A stretch of 64,000 bases of DNA, from NCBI GenBank assembly GCA_027603065.1, contig JADGJP010000060.1, positions 16,373-80,372 on the forward strand, read 5' to 3'. The notes beneath the pieces were generated by a model. That model was not told the origin of the DNA and did no database searches. It saw nothing but the letters and a program-made list of their open reading frames with translations. The DNA is from Geranomyces variabilis. Its lineage: Eukaryota; Chytridiomycota; Chytridiomycetes; Spizellomycetales; Powellomycetaceae. The first letter of the stretch is position 1, and the number at the start of each line of letters is the position of its first letter. A program made the translations under genes and the position numbers. Below are positions 21,760 to 33,377 of the stretch, piece after piece.

Positions 21760-22639
21760 GACTGCTTGCAGCCGAAGGACATTCTTGGAATGGTGCAAGA
21801 GATGCTAACAATTAGGCGTGTTTCACAACATGCACATTGGACAGAACTCTGATACACCGGGATTCAGCGACCGCGAAGAGGACGTGGCCTTCAAAGTCGA
21901 CAGCTAGGGTCTGATAAGCGCGACTCACTGCCGTGCATTACATTACAGCATTATGGATTGATAATGACGTAGAAAAGAAGAAATACGACAGCCAGCCTCC
22001 CAGGGGGCGAATAGAGATGCGCCCAGCTCTCCGAATACATGACGAAGTTTCCGTCGGTCTGCATTTGACTTGGGATTTTTGCATATCGGCGCTGAATATG
22101 GGTTGGCCGGACGGCTGTCCGTTTTCAGCTGCTACAAATTGCCGCTGAGGAGAGGAGCTCTTGCTCAGCGTATAATTGTGTCAGCTGGGGTCCCGCTAAC
22201 CAGTTGCGGAATGGGACCCGCAAAACGATTTGTTTGCAAGTAACGATGGAAGTGTGGGCAACCGGTCGCGTCGCGTAATTCAAGTTCAGGCGCTCTCCAT
22301 CACGATCCGCAAACCAGCGCTCGCCTAGGCTCCCCCGCACTACAGGTAGGTGACCCTAGGGCAGGGCCACCCTGTTATATTATCGCTGGCGGCAACGCAT
22401 GCCGCGGCGCAAGATAATATCCGGTACGGAACCTCCGCCGAAAGCGTTCTTTGGGTCTCCCCTCTTTTCAAAAACAGAATCAGCGATAATACTTTTGGCA
22501 CAAAACGTTTATAGCCCGCTCTAACTCTAATATAAACCTGAGATTTACTGCCGGTAAATGGTCCCTTGATGACCGTATTTCTACCCTTCTCTATCTCGTG
22601 TCTCTAGCCCCGGGGATGTTTGACCCAAACGCTGTTTAA
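21760..22639. other. Intergenic with a small imperfect hairpin
   Basis: About 0.9 kb. An imperfect palindrome (atattatcgctggcggc ... gccgcggcgcaagataat, about 22377-22420) is visible. No gene is supported. Confidence 0.35.
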
Positions 22640-25600
22640 CTAAAGCCCTTGGACCTTCTTAAGGACTGCCAGACCACCATGTAAGACATCCCAGTCCTCA
22701 CCGCCCCACCAGCCATACCATCCCAGCCAGCCCCCAATTAGGACGCCGTCAACGAGAGAACGCGCTCGCGAGATGCCCGTCTCGTCAATCCGGCAGAGCA
22801 GCTGCAAGGTCGGTGGCAGGATTCCCGCGCGGTATGTTACCGAGAAGTCGGCAGAGACCGTCCGGTTGGCAACGTCGGTCGCGGCGCGTGAATAGAGCGT
22901 TAAAGCTTGCACGACGGGGCACGACCACGCTGCGTCAGCGAGAGGGTGCTGCATGTCGTGCGGCGATCCATCCTTGTTTATCCAGCCGCTCCCGTCAACG
23001 GCGCGAGGGCGGAGACTGAGCTCGATCTGGGCATCGGCATCACATACGTCCTCGGCCCCAATTGCAGAAAAGGTGCACGCCCTTGAGCCAGGCAGTCCCG
23101 TGAAATTCCCGCGGACAACAATGCGCGAGCCGGACTTGGTAGCAGCGTGGACGTCGAACGCAATTTGCATGACGTTGCTCCAGTCCAGCACCTGAGAGGA
23201 GTTTTTTGCGGCGTGAATCACAGGGGTTGGCGCGTCACGGTAAACACAGAGATCGGGAACCGAGGAGCAGTCGAGGCCACGCACGCCCCGACTGCGAGCG
23301 AGCTCGCCGAGTTTTGCTGCCGAAAACACGGAATCTGTTCGTAGCGTAAAAGATGAGGAGTTTGCGCTTTGTGCCGATGTCACGTCCCATACTTCGTTGT
23401 ACATGACGTGGACAGGCGAGTGCGACGAGAACGGGAAGCGGTATGAGGCCAAGATGTACACAGCTACAGCAGCTGTGCCGAGGAGAGCGATGGAAAGCTT
23501 GAGGGCGCGACGGGGCACACATCGAAGGGTGGAGAGGGTTGGCGTGAGAGCAAGGGTAGCCTGAGCAGCCAGCATCACGTCCACGACCCCTTCTGCGAGG
23601 CCCTCGCCGATGGTCGCGGGAAGGAAGCCCGTCACAGCTAAGTAAATCATGTCGGTTTGACGGAAAAGTGGAACAGTGGCGCCCAGGCACAAGCTCAGGA
23701 ACCAGCTCCAGCGCTCCGAGAAGCAGACTAGCACGGCGGGATAAGTAGAGTCCGCGGGTGCGAAACGCGGGGCAAGCGCAAAGGCAGCGTTGACGGCGAT
23801 GGCGAGGACCGACCAAAACGCAAGCTCGAGAATGATGAATCCGCTCTGCTTACCAGCATGGGAGAGCAATAACGCCAGGCACAGGCCGCAAGTGTACAAG
23901 GCGAGAACCGCATAGGAAGTCCAGGTGCTGCCAAAGATTTGTCGCTCATGCGTGTCCTCGATCCTGCGCGAGGGTTCCGAGCTAATCTCCTCGCCGTTCA
24001 TATCAACTACTTCCGCTGCCTCGTCGTCAGTATCAAGCGCGTTCATGCCGTCACGCTCATGGCTCTCGATGTCGACGATGGGTGTGTACAAGGTTTCTGT
24101 TTCGGCAGCAACGCCGAGCTGTATCCGCGGGGCAACGAGGTGAAGCACAAGCAGCACCACAAGAATCACGGTAGGCGCAATCCAAGCGAAGTTGAGAACT
24201 GGGTATCCGTACGTGCTGCCGTAATTGGCCCAGGTTTTGAGCCAGGATAGGAGGAAGACGACGACGGGCGGTAGCATCAGGCTGAGGGACACAACGATAC
24301 AAGCATTGACAAACGGCAACATGCTTGCAATCTTAAAGGTGTTGGCTGCGGTGCGAAAAGACCAGACGACGGTGGCGCAAGCGGTGGACAGGATAAAGAT
24401 AAGGAGAACGAGTATGGCAAACCGGTAAGTTTGCGCGGACACGGCAAACATGCCAAGACCGCGGACTTCAGCCTAGATAAAGTCTGTCTCTCCGAAGCCT
24501 GTGGTCGATTGTTGCACACGCAGCTCTGCCACGTCCTGGGCGCAGAAATAGCGCACGTTCTGCAGCAAATTGTCGCCCATCTGCTGCACGCTGCGGGGAG
24601 AGACGTGGGCTACGTCGTCAAATTGGGAGTGGTAAAGCCCGCGCGTATTGTAAAACGCCAAGTCAATCCCGGGCAGTCCTCCCCAGGTTCCGTAGACAGT
24701 AGCATCGGTCTCGGACGGAATCAGAGCAGCGAGATCTTGCACAGCGACAGTGCCGTGCGGGTATGGCGCGCTTTCGGCGTACCCGCGCATCATGTCCAGT
24801 GAATTTGAACGCCAGACGGCCGAGCGGGCACCCTCGCCGGCGGCGCCGCCGCTGTCAATGTTGATAAAGGCCTTCGTCTGCACACCACGGATGCCTGAGA
24901 AAGGTTCTCGCGCCGTACAGGCTGATCTCTTCACCGTTATTAAAGAGAAAGATGACGCTGCTTTGAAGGCGGGAAGAGGCGGGCAGGGACAGCAGATTGC
25001 GGATGACTTCGAGCATGGCAGCAACTGCGATGCCGTTGTCGGTGGCGCCAGGGGCGAGCGGTGCGCTGTCGTAGTGAGCCGAGACCAGCAGTGCAGGCGG
25101 CGGCGAGGCGACAGAGTTGTTGTTGGCTTTTATGCGCAGGGCAACGTTGTTTGACTGCCAGTACACGGGCCTGACAAACATATTCACGGGGTCGTCCAGA
25201 AGGAGGTCGACCGAGTGTCCGCGGTCCTCGCCGTAAATCTTGAGGGAGCCAAGCTCCTCTGCGATGAAGCGGCGGACAAAGTCGTTGCGGTCGGAGTTTG
25301 CCGTGTGCGGCTCTGCGGCAATGACGGAGAGCAAATCTTCGACGCGCGGACAGCTGAGAAGGAAGCATTCGAGACGCGGCCGACAGCAGGGGACGAACGG
25401 GAAGAGGGAGCAGGCGGGAGGGCGTAGTGGTGCAGTGCAAAGGCATAGAAGGCAGCCAGCAGGGCAAAGTAGATGACTGCCGCTGCGGCTGAGAAGGCAC
25501 CAACGGACGACGACCGCACAGAGGAAGAGGAGGAGGCGGCGGTGGCCGCGGCGGGCCGTGCAGGGCGGCGGCGACGTAATAACGGGGCGGAGGGGCCGCG

Positions 25601-25729
25601 CACGCAGCTGTAGATGGCGGCGAGCAGGGAGGCCATTACGAGAAAGACCGCGACAACACGAGAGCAGCGCGCACGCACAAACTTAACCCTAACCCTCTCT
25701 TCCTGCCTGCACTCCGTCGCAAAGGCCAT
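22640..25729 (-). pseudogene. PFF1: Vacuolar membrane protease (M28 family, PFF1-like), broken
   Basis: Homologue of the fungal vacuolar membrane metalloprotease: a short N-terminal membrane segment, a lumenal M28 peptidase domain, then multiple membrane helices and a C-terminal lumenal domain. M28 zinc-site residues are visible: SAHYDSAP (His, Asp), PGATDNG (bridging Asp; the usual DDG is DNG here) and NNGEEISLYGA (Glu-Glu). The frame is broken three times: near 25366 (between NASFS and PRVEDLLSVIA), near 24888 (between FLRHPW and VQTKAFINID), and by an in-frame TAG about 24471-24473 (after FGETDFI), beyond which the same frame runs on as 603 codons from a Met at 24451 (MFAVSAQTYRFAILVLLIF) with about eight or nine hydrophobic helices to the stop at 22640. 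A gene with introns cannot explain the breaks. I call it a pseudogene, or an assembly with indel errors. Confidence 0.75.
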
Positions 25730-25974
25730 GGACGACGCCTCCCTTCGAAAAGACTTTGCGCAACGTTCTCAGGAAGGCTCCCCGGAGCGTTCTTCGCACC
25801 TTTCGTCAGGACGATACTCTGGAAGAGCTTCTGCACGAAGTCATGACTTGTCTTTGCACAAGTCAAGTAAGCAACGCCGCTAAGACATCCATTCGCCAAA
25901 CACGGTAAAGATTTTTCAAACATCCTACATCCCACGCCTAAAGACTTTACTCGGAAAGACGATTTCTGACCAAG
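25730..25974. other. Intergenic
   Basis: No gene supported. The (CCCTAA)-like acttaaccctaaccct at 25681-25696 lies just inside the 5' end of the protease frame; only two units are present. Confidence 0.3.
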
Positions 25975-26694
25975 TCATGAGCGCCAGATCCCTTCAAAAA
26001 TCGCCGTTTGGTAGGCGCATATTGGACGGGTGATGTTCGCTACCCTGTTGCACTTTTCGCTCCTTTTCCCTGAGATGCAGCGTCCGGTTTTGACTTCACG
26101 AGGGTCCAATCCTCGGCCCGAAGCCATGAAAAGCGACGCCTTCGGGCAGAAAGAGCTGCAGAGCAAGCGCAATCTTCTTCTCCCTTCCGCCGTGTCTGCG
26201 ACGTCGGAACAAAGCGTGCAGAGCGAAGACGTGAGCCCACCGGCACCTGTGGCTGCCCCGTCATCCAAATCCGTCAACGCTTGGACGTGTTGTTCAATGT
26301 CCTCGTTCAGCTCTCCAGCTGCATCCGCGGCCACCGGCGAGTGGGCGATACTCCGTGATGGTGTCACCACGCTCTCTATACTCTCTATATCGTCTCCTTC
26401 GACGAAAGGTACGGTGTCCTTGCGTGCGGCAATGAGAAGGGAGCGAAGGCTGTGGAGGCCTGGATTGTGTTCTCTACAACTGCAACGGTAGCAGCGACAC
26501 CACATGCCTAGCCGAGGCGAAGTAATGCAATGGCGGTCTCGGAGGTCAGAGTTAGATATTGGAGACAAACATGTTGGCCAGGGTACTTGCAAAACGATGA
26601 TGAGAGGCAAGTCAGCACATTCCCCAACGAAAGGAAGATGACAGGTGTGTTGGTGATGCATACTGCAAGGGCTGAGGGATCTCACTAGAAGCAA
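25975..26694 (-). CDS. Hypothetical protein, weak
   Basis: 239-codon frame; the C-terminal two thirds (IAARKDTVPFVEGDDIESIE through AAGELNEDIEQHVQALTDLD) has protein-like acidic composition, the N-terminal third less so. No domain recognised. Possibly one exon of a larger gene. Confidence 0.3.
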   Translation of the reverse strand: MLLVRSLSPCSMHHQHTCHLPFVGECADLPLIIVLQVPWPTCLSPISNSDLRDRHCITSPRLGMWCRCYRCSCREHNPGLHSLRSLLIAARKDTVPFVEGDDIESIESVVTPSRSIAHSPVAADAAGELNEDIEQHVQALTDLDDGAATGAGGLTSSLCTLCSDVADTAEGRRRLRLLCSSFCPKASLFMASGRGLDPREVKTGRCISGKRSEKCNRVANITRPICAYQTAIFEGIWRS

Positions 26695-27239
26695 ACACAG
26701 AGGAGACCGCAGACACCTTAGGGAAGACTCGATAACTTCCTGGTAAAGCCGTCTTCTTGAGACAGCAAAGATGACTGAGTCTTCACCACCTCAGATGCTT
26801 CAGGTTCTGAAAACTGCTCCATGTAGAAGAAGAAACGGATGTGGCATGCCCGTCGCCTGGTACGGCTCGTTATGCGTCGCCAACTTCGCTTCCAATGGCT
26901 TCGGTGTAGAGGTTGCGAGCAGACGTTATTGGCTTTCAAGGTGCGAGCTAGGTAGTTACACTCGATTGCACTGTTCCTGCCTGTGCCGCGGCATGGGCGC
27001 GTTGATCGGTATCGGATGGCGCCGTCATCCTGCTGTTGCTCAGAGATCTAATGCTTTTTCGCCATAGTTCGGCAGCGACGACGTCCCATTACTCTTATGT
27101 GCGATGTTTATGGGGATTGTCCAATGGTTCTGTGGTTCTATGGATTGCTAGCACTAATGAACTGTATTGCGGAGATATCATCGCAAACGCGAACAAATGC
27201 AACCCCACATCCTCAGACAACTACAAGAGAATGGTCTGA
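26695..27239. other. Intergenic, no gene seen
   Basis: About 0.55 kb without a supported feature. Confidence 0.35.
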
Positions 27240-28569
27240 AGTGAAAGCAAAGATTTAGCCATTAGTGACATAATGAGGATGTCAAACGTTTCAAGGGTTA
27301 CCTCGGTCCAACATGATTGCAAAAAAACTAAATGCTCGCTCTTCCAGAAGGCATACTGTGTTGCGATTCTCCCTCCGGGTAACTTGTATGGGAGCATATC
27401 CTCGGAAACGTTTCTGCCAATCTTGGGGAAAGTCAGTAATGAGTATCCAAGGAGCAAGAAAGAGTAAAAATGAAGAAAGTGCGACTTACCTGAGGTCTGA
27501 ATAGACAAATTGGCCCGTGCACAACTTCTACGGTTCGGTTGATGGCGTGGACGAGCTGCCGAGTGCTCGCAGTGAAATTGAAGAAACAGAACTGCCAGAG
27601 ACCAGGTTAGCTAAACATCTCGGCATGATCCACATTCGATCTGACTATGGCAATACCTTCTGCCAATCTTTATCGGGATTCTGGAACACGTGCATGCGCA
27701 ATCCTGCCATATATTCCTTTGGTACCACGTATACCAGAATTGCGGACTCTGTGAAGGCCTGGGCACAACGAGGTGCTCCAGTACCTCGTTGTGCCCCGGC
27801 CTTCACAAAGCCAAATTGTGGGGTGGTGTAGAACGCGCCTCGAAGATGAAAGTCCAAATTGGCTGTACAGTAAAAGAGGTTTATTCCAATCTCCTCGAAG
27901 AGCCGCAGGTTGTCTCTCGGCGTTCCATGGAACAGCACCACACTGTTGGCCGCCGTGGCCGTCGCTTGCAACTCTAAAAGGAACGCATCCTTATTGAATG
28001 CGTTAAGGTGGGTTGTCCTTCGGACAGGTGCTGCCAGTTGGTCGGCAGGGAGGGGGACGGAAGCAGAGGTCGTGGTTGCTTCGACTGCTTGTGCCGCAAC
28101 ATCGGCATAAGACCTGTTGAAAGAAATGGATCAGGACGGGGGCGGCGCAGGACATGGGTACCAGTCCCTAAAACCAGCGCCCCATACCCTCTTGCGAGGG
28201 CCACGTTCCACCACTGAGAAACGGTACGCCGCGGGACAAACTCGTCGGATAACCAGCTGCCAAACGTGGACGCAAAATCGTCCTTGAATCCTGCTTGTGT
28301 GAGCCTGCTTACAAGGGTCGAGACTGTACAAGCAGCAGCAAGGTAAGTACAAGCCCCTTCCAGTGAACCTGTATGAATAAAAAGTCCTCACCGTTTTCCA
28401 CCACTTCGGTCGTAAACCCCCGCTGATTGTGGTCAGACGCAACAGCCTCTCTAAAAGACGCTACGGGCCCTTTCAGTTCCGCCCTGCCCACGGGCACGGA
28501 AGAAAGCACGGCAAAAGCCTCGGGCTTCAACACCGGATATCGGCGTTGCAAAAAGGGCACGGATTGCAT
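27240..28569 (-). CDS. Hypothetical protein with HGT...FYTT core; frame uncertain
   Basis: Exon 1 (28569 to about 28390) begins MQSVPFLQRRYPVLKPEAF; an intron with gtgagg donor and gtacag acceptor follows, then QAGFKDDFASTFGSWLSDEF and a WW-containing stretch. The next convincing block reads SYADVAAQAVEATTTSAS, then NSVVLFHGTPRDNLRLFEEI and HLRGAFYTTPQFGF, then ESAILVYVVPKEYMAGLRMH. HGT, a following G-x-FYTT and an IxVYVVP strand resemble the core of fungal ADP-ribosyl-fold enzymes of the DUF3990 kind; this is an inference from motif spacing only. A 24-base inverted duplication sits between FGF and ESA, adding in-frame codons. The join near 28130 does not close in phase, so the gene may be inactive. 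Confidence 0.4.
27751..27806. repeat. 24-base near-perfect inverted repeat with 8-base loop
   Basis: Left arm 27751-27774 and right arm 27783-27806 pair at 23 of 24 positions around the loop gctccagt. It lies inside coding sequence on the minus strand and keeps the frame open. Confidence 0.85.
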
Positions 28570-28846
28570 GGCGTTGGTAAAGTGGCGGTGGTAGAGTGCT
28601 GAGGTAGAAGTGGGTAGGCGGCGGCGGTCTTTCTTCTTCGTCGTTGACCAACTGTTGCGAGTCTAAAATGGAGTCTATTTTTGCTGTCTGTTAGTGGGTT
28701 TCAAACATACCGTATGCTTTTTGTACAGGACAAGAATCACCGCGGGAGCCGAGTTAGTTCGCTTTCGACTTGTCCACCCCGTTCGAAATTGCCGGGTTGC
28801 GGCCCGAGCAACTCCATCAGGAATTTTGGTCTTAAGTAAGGTCGGA

Positions 28847-29768
28847 TTCCTGTCGGAGCCTCCGGGTATCCACCTGGCACCCGACCTTTTTTTCCGAACG
28901 GATCCCGATACTGTTAAAAATTGGATACCTATTTAGGCATCCAGAAGGAATCCGACTAGTGGGATCCCTTATGGATGCCCGGCTCTCTCCTTGTGGGTGC
29001 CAGGCACTCTCCTGCAGGATTCCTTTGAATACTATAGATATTATTCACAAAAGACTTCAACTATTCTACAAACAGTGTCCCGACGCTGTGTCGTTCCCGG
29101 TAATGATCTCTTGTGTCTCCTTCAAAAGACATCGTACAGCCAAAACGCTGGCCATTTCGGAACCGCAAGAACCAGCTCTACATGGGGGTAGCATGCGTTC
29201 AGAGGTGCAATCAGCGGGGGGACGCTATTGCGAGCATGTGTGCGCGCTTCTTACCTTGAAACACAAAAATCCTCATAACTCAGTCAAAAAACATCATACA
29301 GCTTGAACGCTGGCTATTTTAGAACCGCCTTAATGAGCTCTACGAGGCCGCAGCAGGCGCTTGGGGAGGCGATGTCAGCGGGGGGATGCCATTGCGAGCA
29401 TGTGTGCGCGCTCCTTACCTTGAAACACAAAAATCCTCATAACTCAGTCAGAAAACATCGTACAGGTTCAACGGTGGCTGTTTCAGAACCGCAAAGGTGA
29501 GGTCTACGAGGCCGCGGCGGGCGTTTAGGAATGCAATGTCAGTGGGGGGAGTCCTGCATGATGTGTGTGTGTGTCGTGCGAAAAAGAGATAGAGAGAGAG
29601 CAAGCGGCAGGGGGCAGCAGGATTTTTCTTTTAGTTCGCTCGATGGGAAAGCTATTGTACAGCTCTATAATGACGGTGCCCGGTCGGATTCCGACTTTTC
29701 ATGGGTATTTTGTAGGAGCAAGGGGGTCGGGTGCCAGGTGGAATCCTGTTTGTGATTCCGGCAGGAAT
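28847..29768. mobile_element. Putative inverted-repeat element enclosing a tandem array
   Basis: Imperfect arms of about 45-50 bases face each other: the left (28847-28892) contains cacctggcacccgacc and the right (29720-29768) contains ggtcgggtgccaggtg; both also share a gattcctg-cgga segment at the outer side. Between them lie a 164-base tandem array and short ga and tg runs. There is no transposase. I infer a non-autonomous DNA element; clear target duplications are not seen. Confidence 0.4.
29047..29538. repeat. 164-base tandem repeat, three units
   Basis: Units start near 29047 (diverged), 29211 and 29375. The last two share tattgcgagcatgtgtgcgc-type and aaacacaaaaatcctcataa blocks, then a gaacg(c/g)tgg(c)t block, at a constant 164-base spacing. 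Confidence 0.75.
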
Positions 29769-29839
29769 CACATCATTTTGGAATCCTGCAGGACGCGCCC
29801 CGTTTTTCTGATGTCTCCCCATTCCGCCCCCCCGTCCAC

Positions 29840-30023
29840 ATGCTCGCTGCGCTCCTCCCTCCGGACGTGCTGGGTGTCATCGCACGAAGCTCCGCCGACT
29901 ATCGCACGGCCGTTAACCTCGCGTGCACCGCGCTCGAGTATCTCCAGAGCAACAAGTCGCAGACGTCCTGACGAAGCCTCTTGCCAAGCCCAAGTTTGAA
30001 GGATTTGTTGCTGCGCCCAGTCT
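29840..30023 (+). pseudogene. F-box-like fragment
   Basis: ATG at 29840 opens MLAALLPPDVLGVIARSSAD followed by a Cys/Leu pattern (NLACTALEYLQ), similar to an F-box (LPxDxLxxI ... C). It stops at 29969, and an adjacent frame continues as DVLTKPLAKPKFEGFVAAPS to a TAG near 30021, suggesting a one-base frameshift. Too short for a functional gene. Confidence 0.35.
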
Positions 30024-30443
30024 GCGGCGTTCACTGGAGTAGTTAGTTACATCTGAGGTATTGCGCGCTGCGTGTTGGATCTGCGGCACATGGGGACTAT
30101 TGCAGTACGGGCACCGTGTCTGCTACTAACGTTATATCCGTACTATGAACTCTTGAAGTCATGCTGCCATCGTCAACGCGGACTCTCTTCCGGGCTCTTA
30201 GTTCGCAAATGAATCTTAAGACGTACGTGGCAACCTGGCGGTGCAGGGCAATGCAAGAGCATGCGACGTTGCTTGATGAAAGATTAGCCTGGCAGGGGCG
30301 CGTTTACATTTAATCTGGTACCTGCCCGCCAGTGCTGCAGTTTTTGGGCAATGGATTGGTTTGCCGTACTCGACGGGGCGAACACAGTCGGAAAGAGCTC
30401 CTGCGGCCACAAACGAAGCCAACAAGAACTCTATTTCTATTGA
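30024..30443. other. Left border of the gene cluster, no gene seen
   Basis: About 0.4 kb between the decayed region and the 3' end of the synthetase. No feature supported. Confidence 0.4.
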
Positions 30444-33377
30444 CTACGATACACCAGCAGCGCGAAGCTGTTCCCTCAAAGCTGCGTGAAAGCCTCTGGC
30501 GTGTGCCGAGCTCATTAAAGTGTAGTGGTGGCCGGCGACCGCCACAAAATCCACGCCTGCACCTGCAAACCGGTCCCAAGCGCTCAACTGGTTGTCTCGC
30601 CACTCCGCTTTGGTTCCTTTCAGTGGATTCGCGTAAAAGCACGTGAGCCGGCAGCCGTGCACGGCACCCGAAGGCTCGTATTGTCGTCCCGCCTGGAGCA
30701 ACGACCATGCGATGTCAACCCAGTGCTCGAGCCGCGTTGCATCCAGCACCAGTTCGGCTACTCTTTCCGGTGGAGCGTGTGAAATAACGTAGCGGATCTG
30801 TTGGCGCCGCGAAAGCTTGTTCAGAGGAGATGCTAGTTTCTCCGCCTCCTCTTTCGAAGTCAAATCAAGAAAGTAGCCAAGATTGAGGAGCCCTTCCGTC
30901 CAGGTTATCTCCTCCATACGCGAGCGAATATGCGGCGGAATGTTAACCTTGCAAAATCAATTATCAAATCGTCAGTTTTCCCGCCGCGTAGGGTTTGATT
31001 GCCTTTCATCCGTGAACGTACCAAGCCCAGGAACTTGACGTGGCGTCCATCCTCCTCAAGTCGCTTAGCCATCTCAAACGCGACAACCCCTCCATACGAG
31101 TAACCTGCGAGAACATAGGGACCAGCCGGCTGGGTTTCGATGATTCCTGCGACGTACGTTTCCACCATTTCATCCATCGACTCGAAAAAGGTCTCGTTTT
31201 GATCGAAGCCCCGCGCACGTAGAGCGAAAAATGGTCTCTCGTGCGCAAAGTGTTTCGCAAGGTTAACAAAAATCAGCACCTCACCAACTCCAGGGTGAAC
31301 AAAAAAGATTGGCGTCCCTTCGCCCGTTACTTGGAGGGGAACTACGGGGTTGTAGGCTGCATTGGTTTCAACAATGGCAGAGTGGTTTGCGCCGTCCAAT
31401 AGAGCGGCGAGGGAACGTATCGTTGGATGGCGCATGATGTTTATGACCTGCCAGTGATCATTAAGGCCGAATCGCTGTAACAGGAACGATCGGAATCTGT
31501 TAAAATGAACGCCATTCAGTTTCCCAAATCATGCACGTTTTGAATCTTCCGAAAACATGAGATTACCTCATCAGTTCGAGCGACGAACCGCCCATGTGAA
31601 GAATGTTGTCTTCCACGCTGATCTCACTCCTGGGCAAACCAAAAACTGTGCTCCACCCAGCTAAGATTGCAGACTCCGTGTCGGTAGCAGGGGACACTAC
31701 GACTTTCTGGCAAATGCTGTCTACCAGTGCTTGGCGCTCTTTGAGCCCTCCCGACTCCAATAGCTTACGAAGCTTGCCCGTGGACAGCTTTCCGAGCGAG
31801 CCCTTTGTCATGGCTCCCTTCGAAAGGGGCAAGACAATGCAGGGCGCCTTTGCGCAGTAAATGACGCACTTGTCGCGGATCCGAGCTTGCGTTTCTCGCA
31901 ACTCCTCGATGTCATTCGGTACACGAAACGTCGGAAGGTAAAGGATGGCGATGTCTTCATGCTGAGAGTTAGGCCGACGAACTGGTATTGCGGCCACGAA
32001 GGACGGCGACACGCCTGGTACTCCTTCAATCATTGCCTGCAACTCTGTGCAGTGGAAGTTCACTCCATTGATGATGAAAGTATCCTTGGCCCGTCCTGTC
32101 AAGGTCAGCCTTCCTGCATGCAGTACGCCGCGATCGCCGGTTTTGAACCACCCGCCCTCCGCAAAGGCTTCGTGCGTTGCAGCGTCGTTATTGTGGTAAC
32201 CAGAAAATACAGTGGGTCCCCGCACTTGCAGGTTGCCGCAGGTGCCGTCCGCTAAAAGTCTATTCTTATTATCGACGACCCGCATTTCAACGCCAGGGAA
32301 AGCGTAACCGAGACAAGCAAACTCGCGGCCCTCGTCGACTTGCGGGAACGCTTTGCTGTATACGAAGCCGGCGCACGTCTCCGTCATCCCGAACCCAGGT
32401 ACGATAATGGCGCGAAAGCCAATATTTAGCGCTTTAAGCTTTTCAAGCAGCTGACGCCCAGTGTTGACGACGATGGCCTCGCCGCCAGAATTTATTCGCC
32501 GCAAGGAAGACAGATCACGTAAGTCTGGCCGTCGATTGTGATCCAGATAATCATTCAAGCGGGCGAGGAGAAAATTGGGAGCCAGCGTCAAGCTCGCGCG
32601 AAACCGTTCGAGGATCTTGAGGAGCGCGCCTGGATTAGTCATGACAACGTTCGCTGACACCTGCACTTGGTTGGCCCCGACGAGCATTGGTGTAATATGA
32701 TTCTCGACAACACATGCGACATGATCGAAGCCCACCCAATTGACGATAGTGTCGGTGGATTCCAGCTCGTAGTCGTCGATTTTGCCCTTCCCCGCCGCAA
32801 TGACTGTGTCATGGTGAAGTGGGACAGCTTTCGCGTTTCCTGTCGAGCCGGAAGTGAGGAGCAGGAGGGCGATATTCTCGGCCGGCCGATTCAGATGAGC
32901 AGATGTGGGCAGTTTGATGGGCCGCGTGAGATCTTCGACGGTGACCACATTCAAGTCGCGAGAGTTCGGACACGAGTCAAAATCCGCCTGCATAAGATTT
33001 CGCGAAGTTAAGAACACAGGCCTTTCAAGGATCGTATCTAGGTGCGCCAGGGGATGCGAGTTTTTATCGCTCGTACGCGTGTTGATTGGACCTTGCACGC
33101 ATGGCACAAGACCGGCTAGCACGACACCCCAAAAGTATTCAATGTTGTCGCGATGATTGTCGAAGTAAAGCACAGCGATTTGATTTTTCTGAAGGCCCGC
33201 GGCTTTCAATGCGCTTGCGATGTTTGTAGCGCGTCTGTGCAGGTCTTCGTAGCTCTGAAATGTCGGATCCGAGAGCTGCTGCTCTGCTTGGATGTAGGAT
33301 ATTCCATTAGCGGGAAATCTCGATGCCGCATCTTGTAACAAATGGCGAGTATTTTGAGGGAGAGAGGATGATGGCAT
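30444..33377 (-). CDS. NRPS-like synthetase, A-T-TE
   Basis: Core enzyme of the cluster; 929 residues in three exons (33377-31567, 31496-31022, 30947-30444), phases 2 and 0, introns of 70 and 74 bases. The adenylation domain carries LLLTSGSTG (172-180), the NWVGFDHV motif, NSGGEA, TGDRGVL, the TGRAKDTFIINGVNF loop and a late STGKLRK with the catalytic Lys. The carrier domain has DNILHMGGSSLELM (phosphopantetheine Ser near 599), completed across the first splice as RFRSFLLQRFGL. The thioesterase has VHPGVGE, nucleophile GYSYGG (Ser near 737) and a late GHHYT that fits the catalytic His. A-T-TE of about 900-950 residues is the form of fungal quinone/furanone synthetases that dimerise aryl-pyruvates (atromentin, terrequinone, microperfuranone types); the FDHV motif is common in that group. 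The substrate is not predictable by eye. It shares a promoter region with the P450. Confidence 0.92.

Noticed and set aside
25681-25696. Telomere-like CCCTAACCCT, and a second at 63807-63819
   Set aside because: Only two units each; too short to claim an interstitial telomere or a chromosome end.
26090-26125. Stem-loop cgagggtccaatcctcg resembling a tRNA T-arm
   Set aside because: The loop lacks TTC, and no anticodon arm, D-arm or acceptor stem can be built around it.
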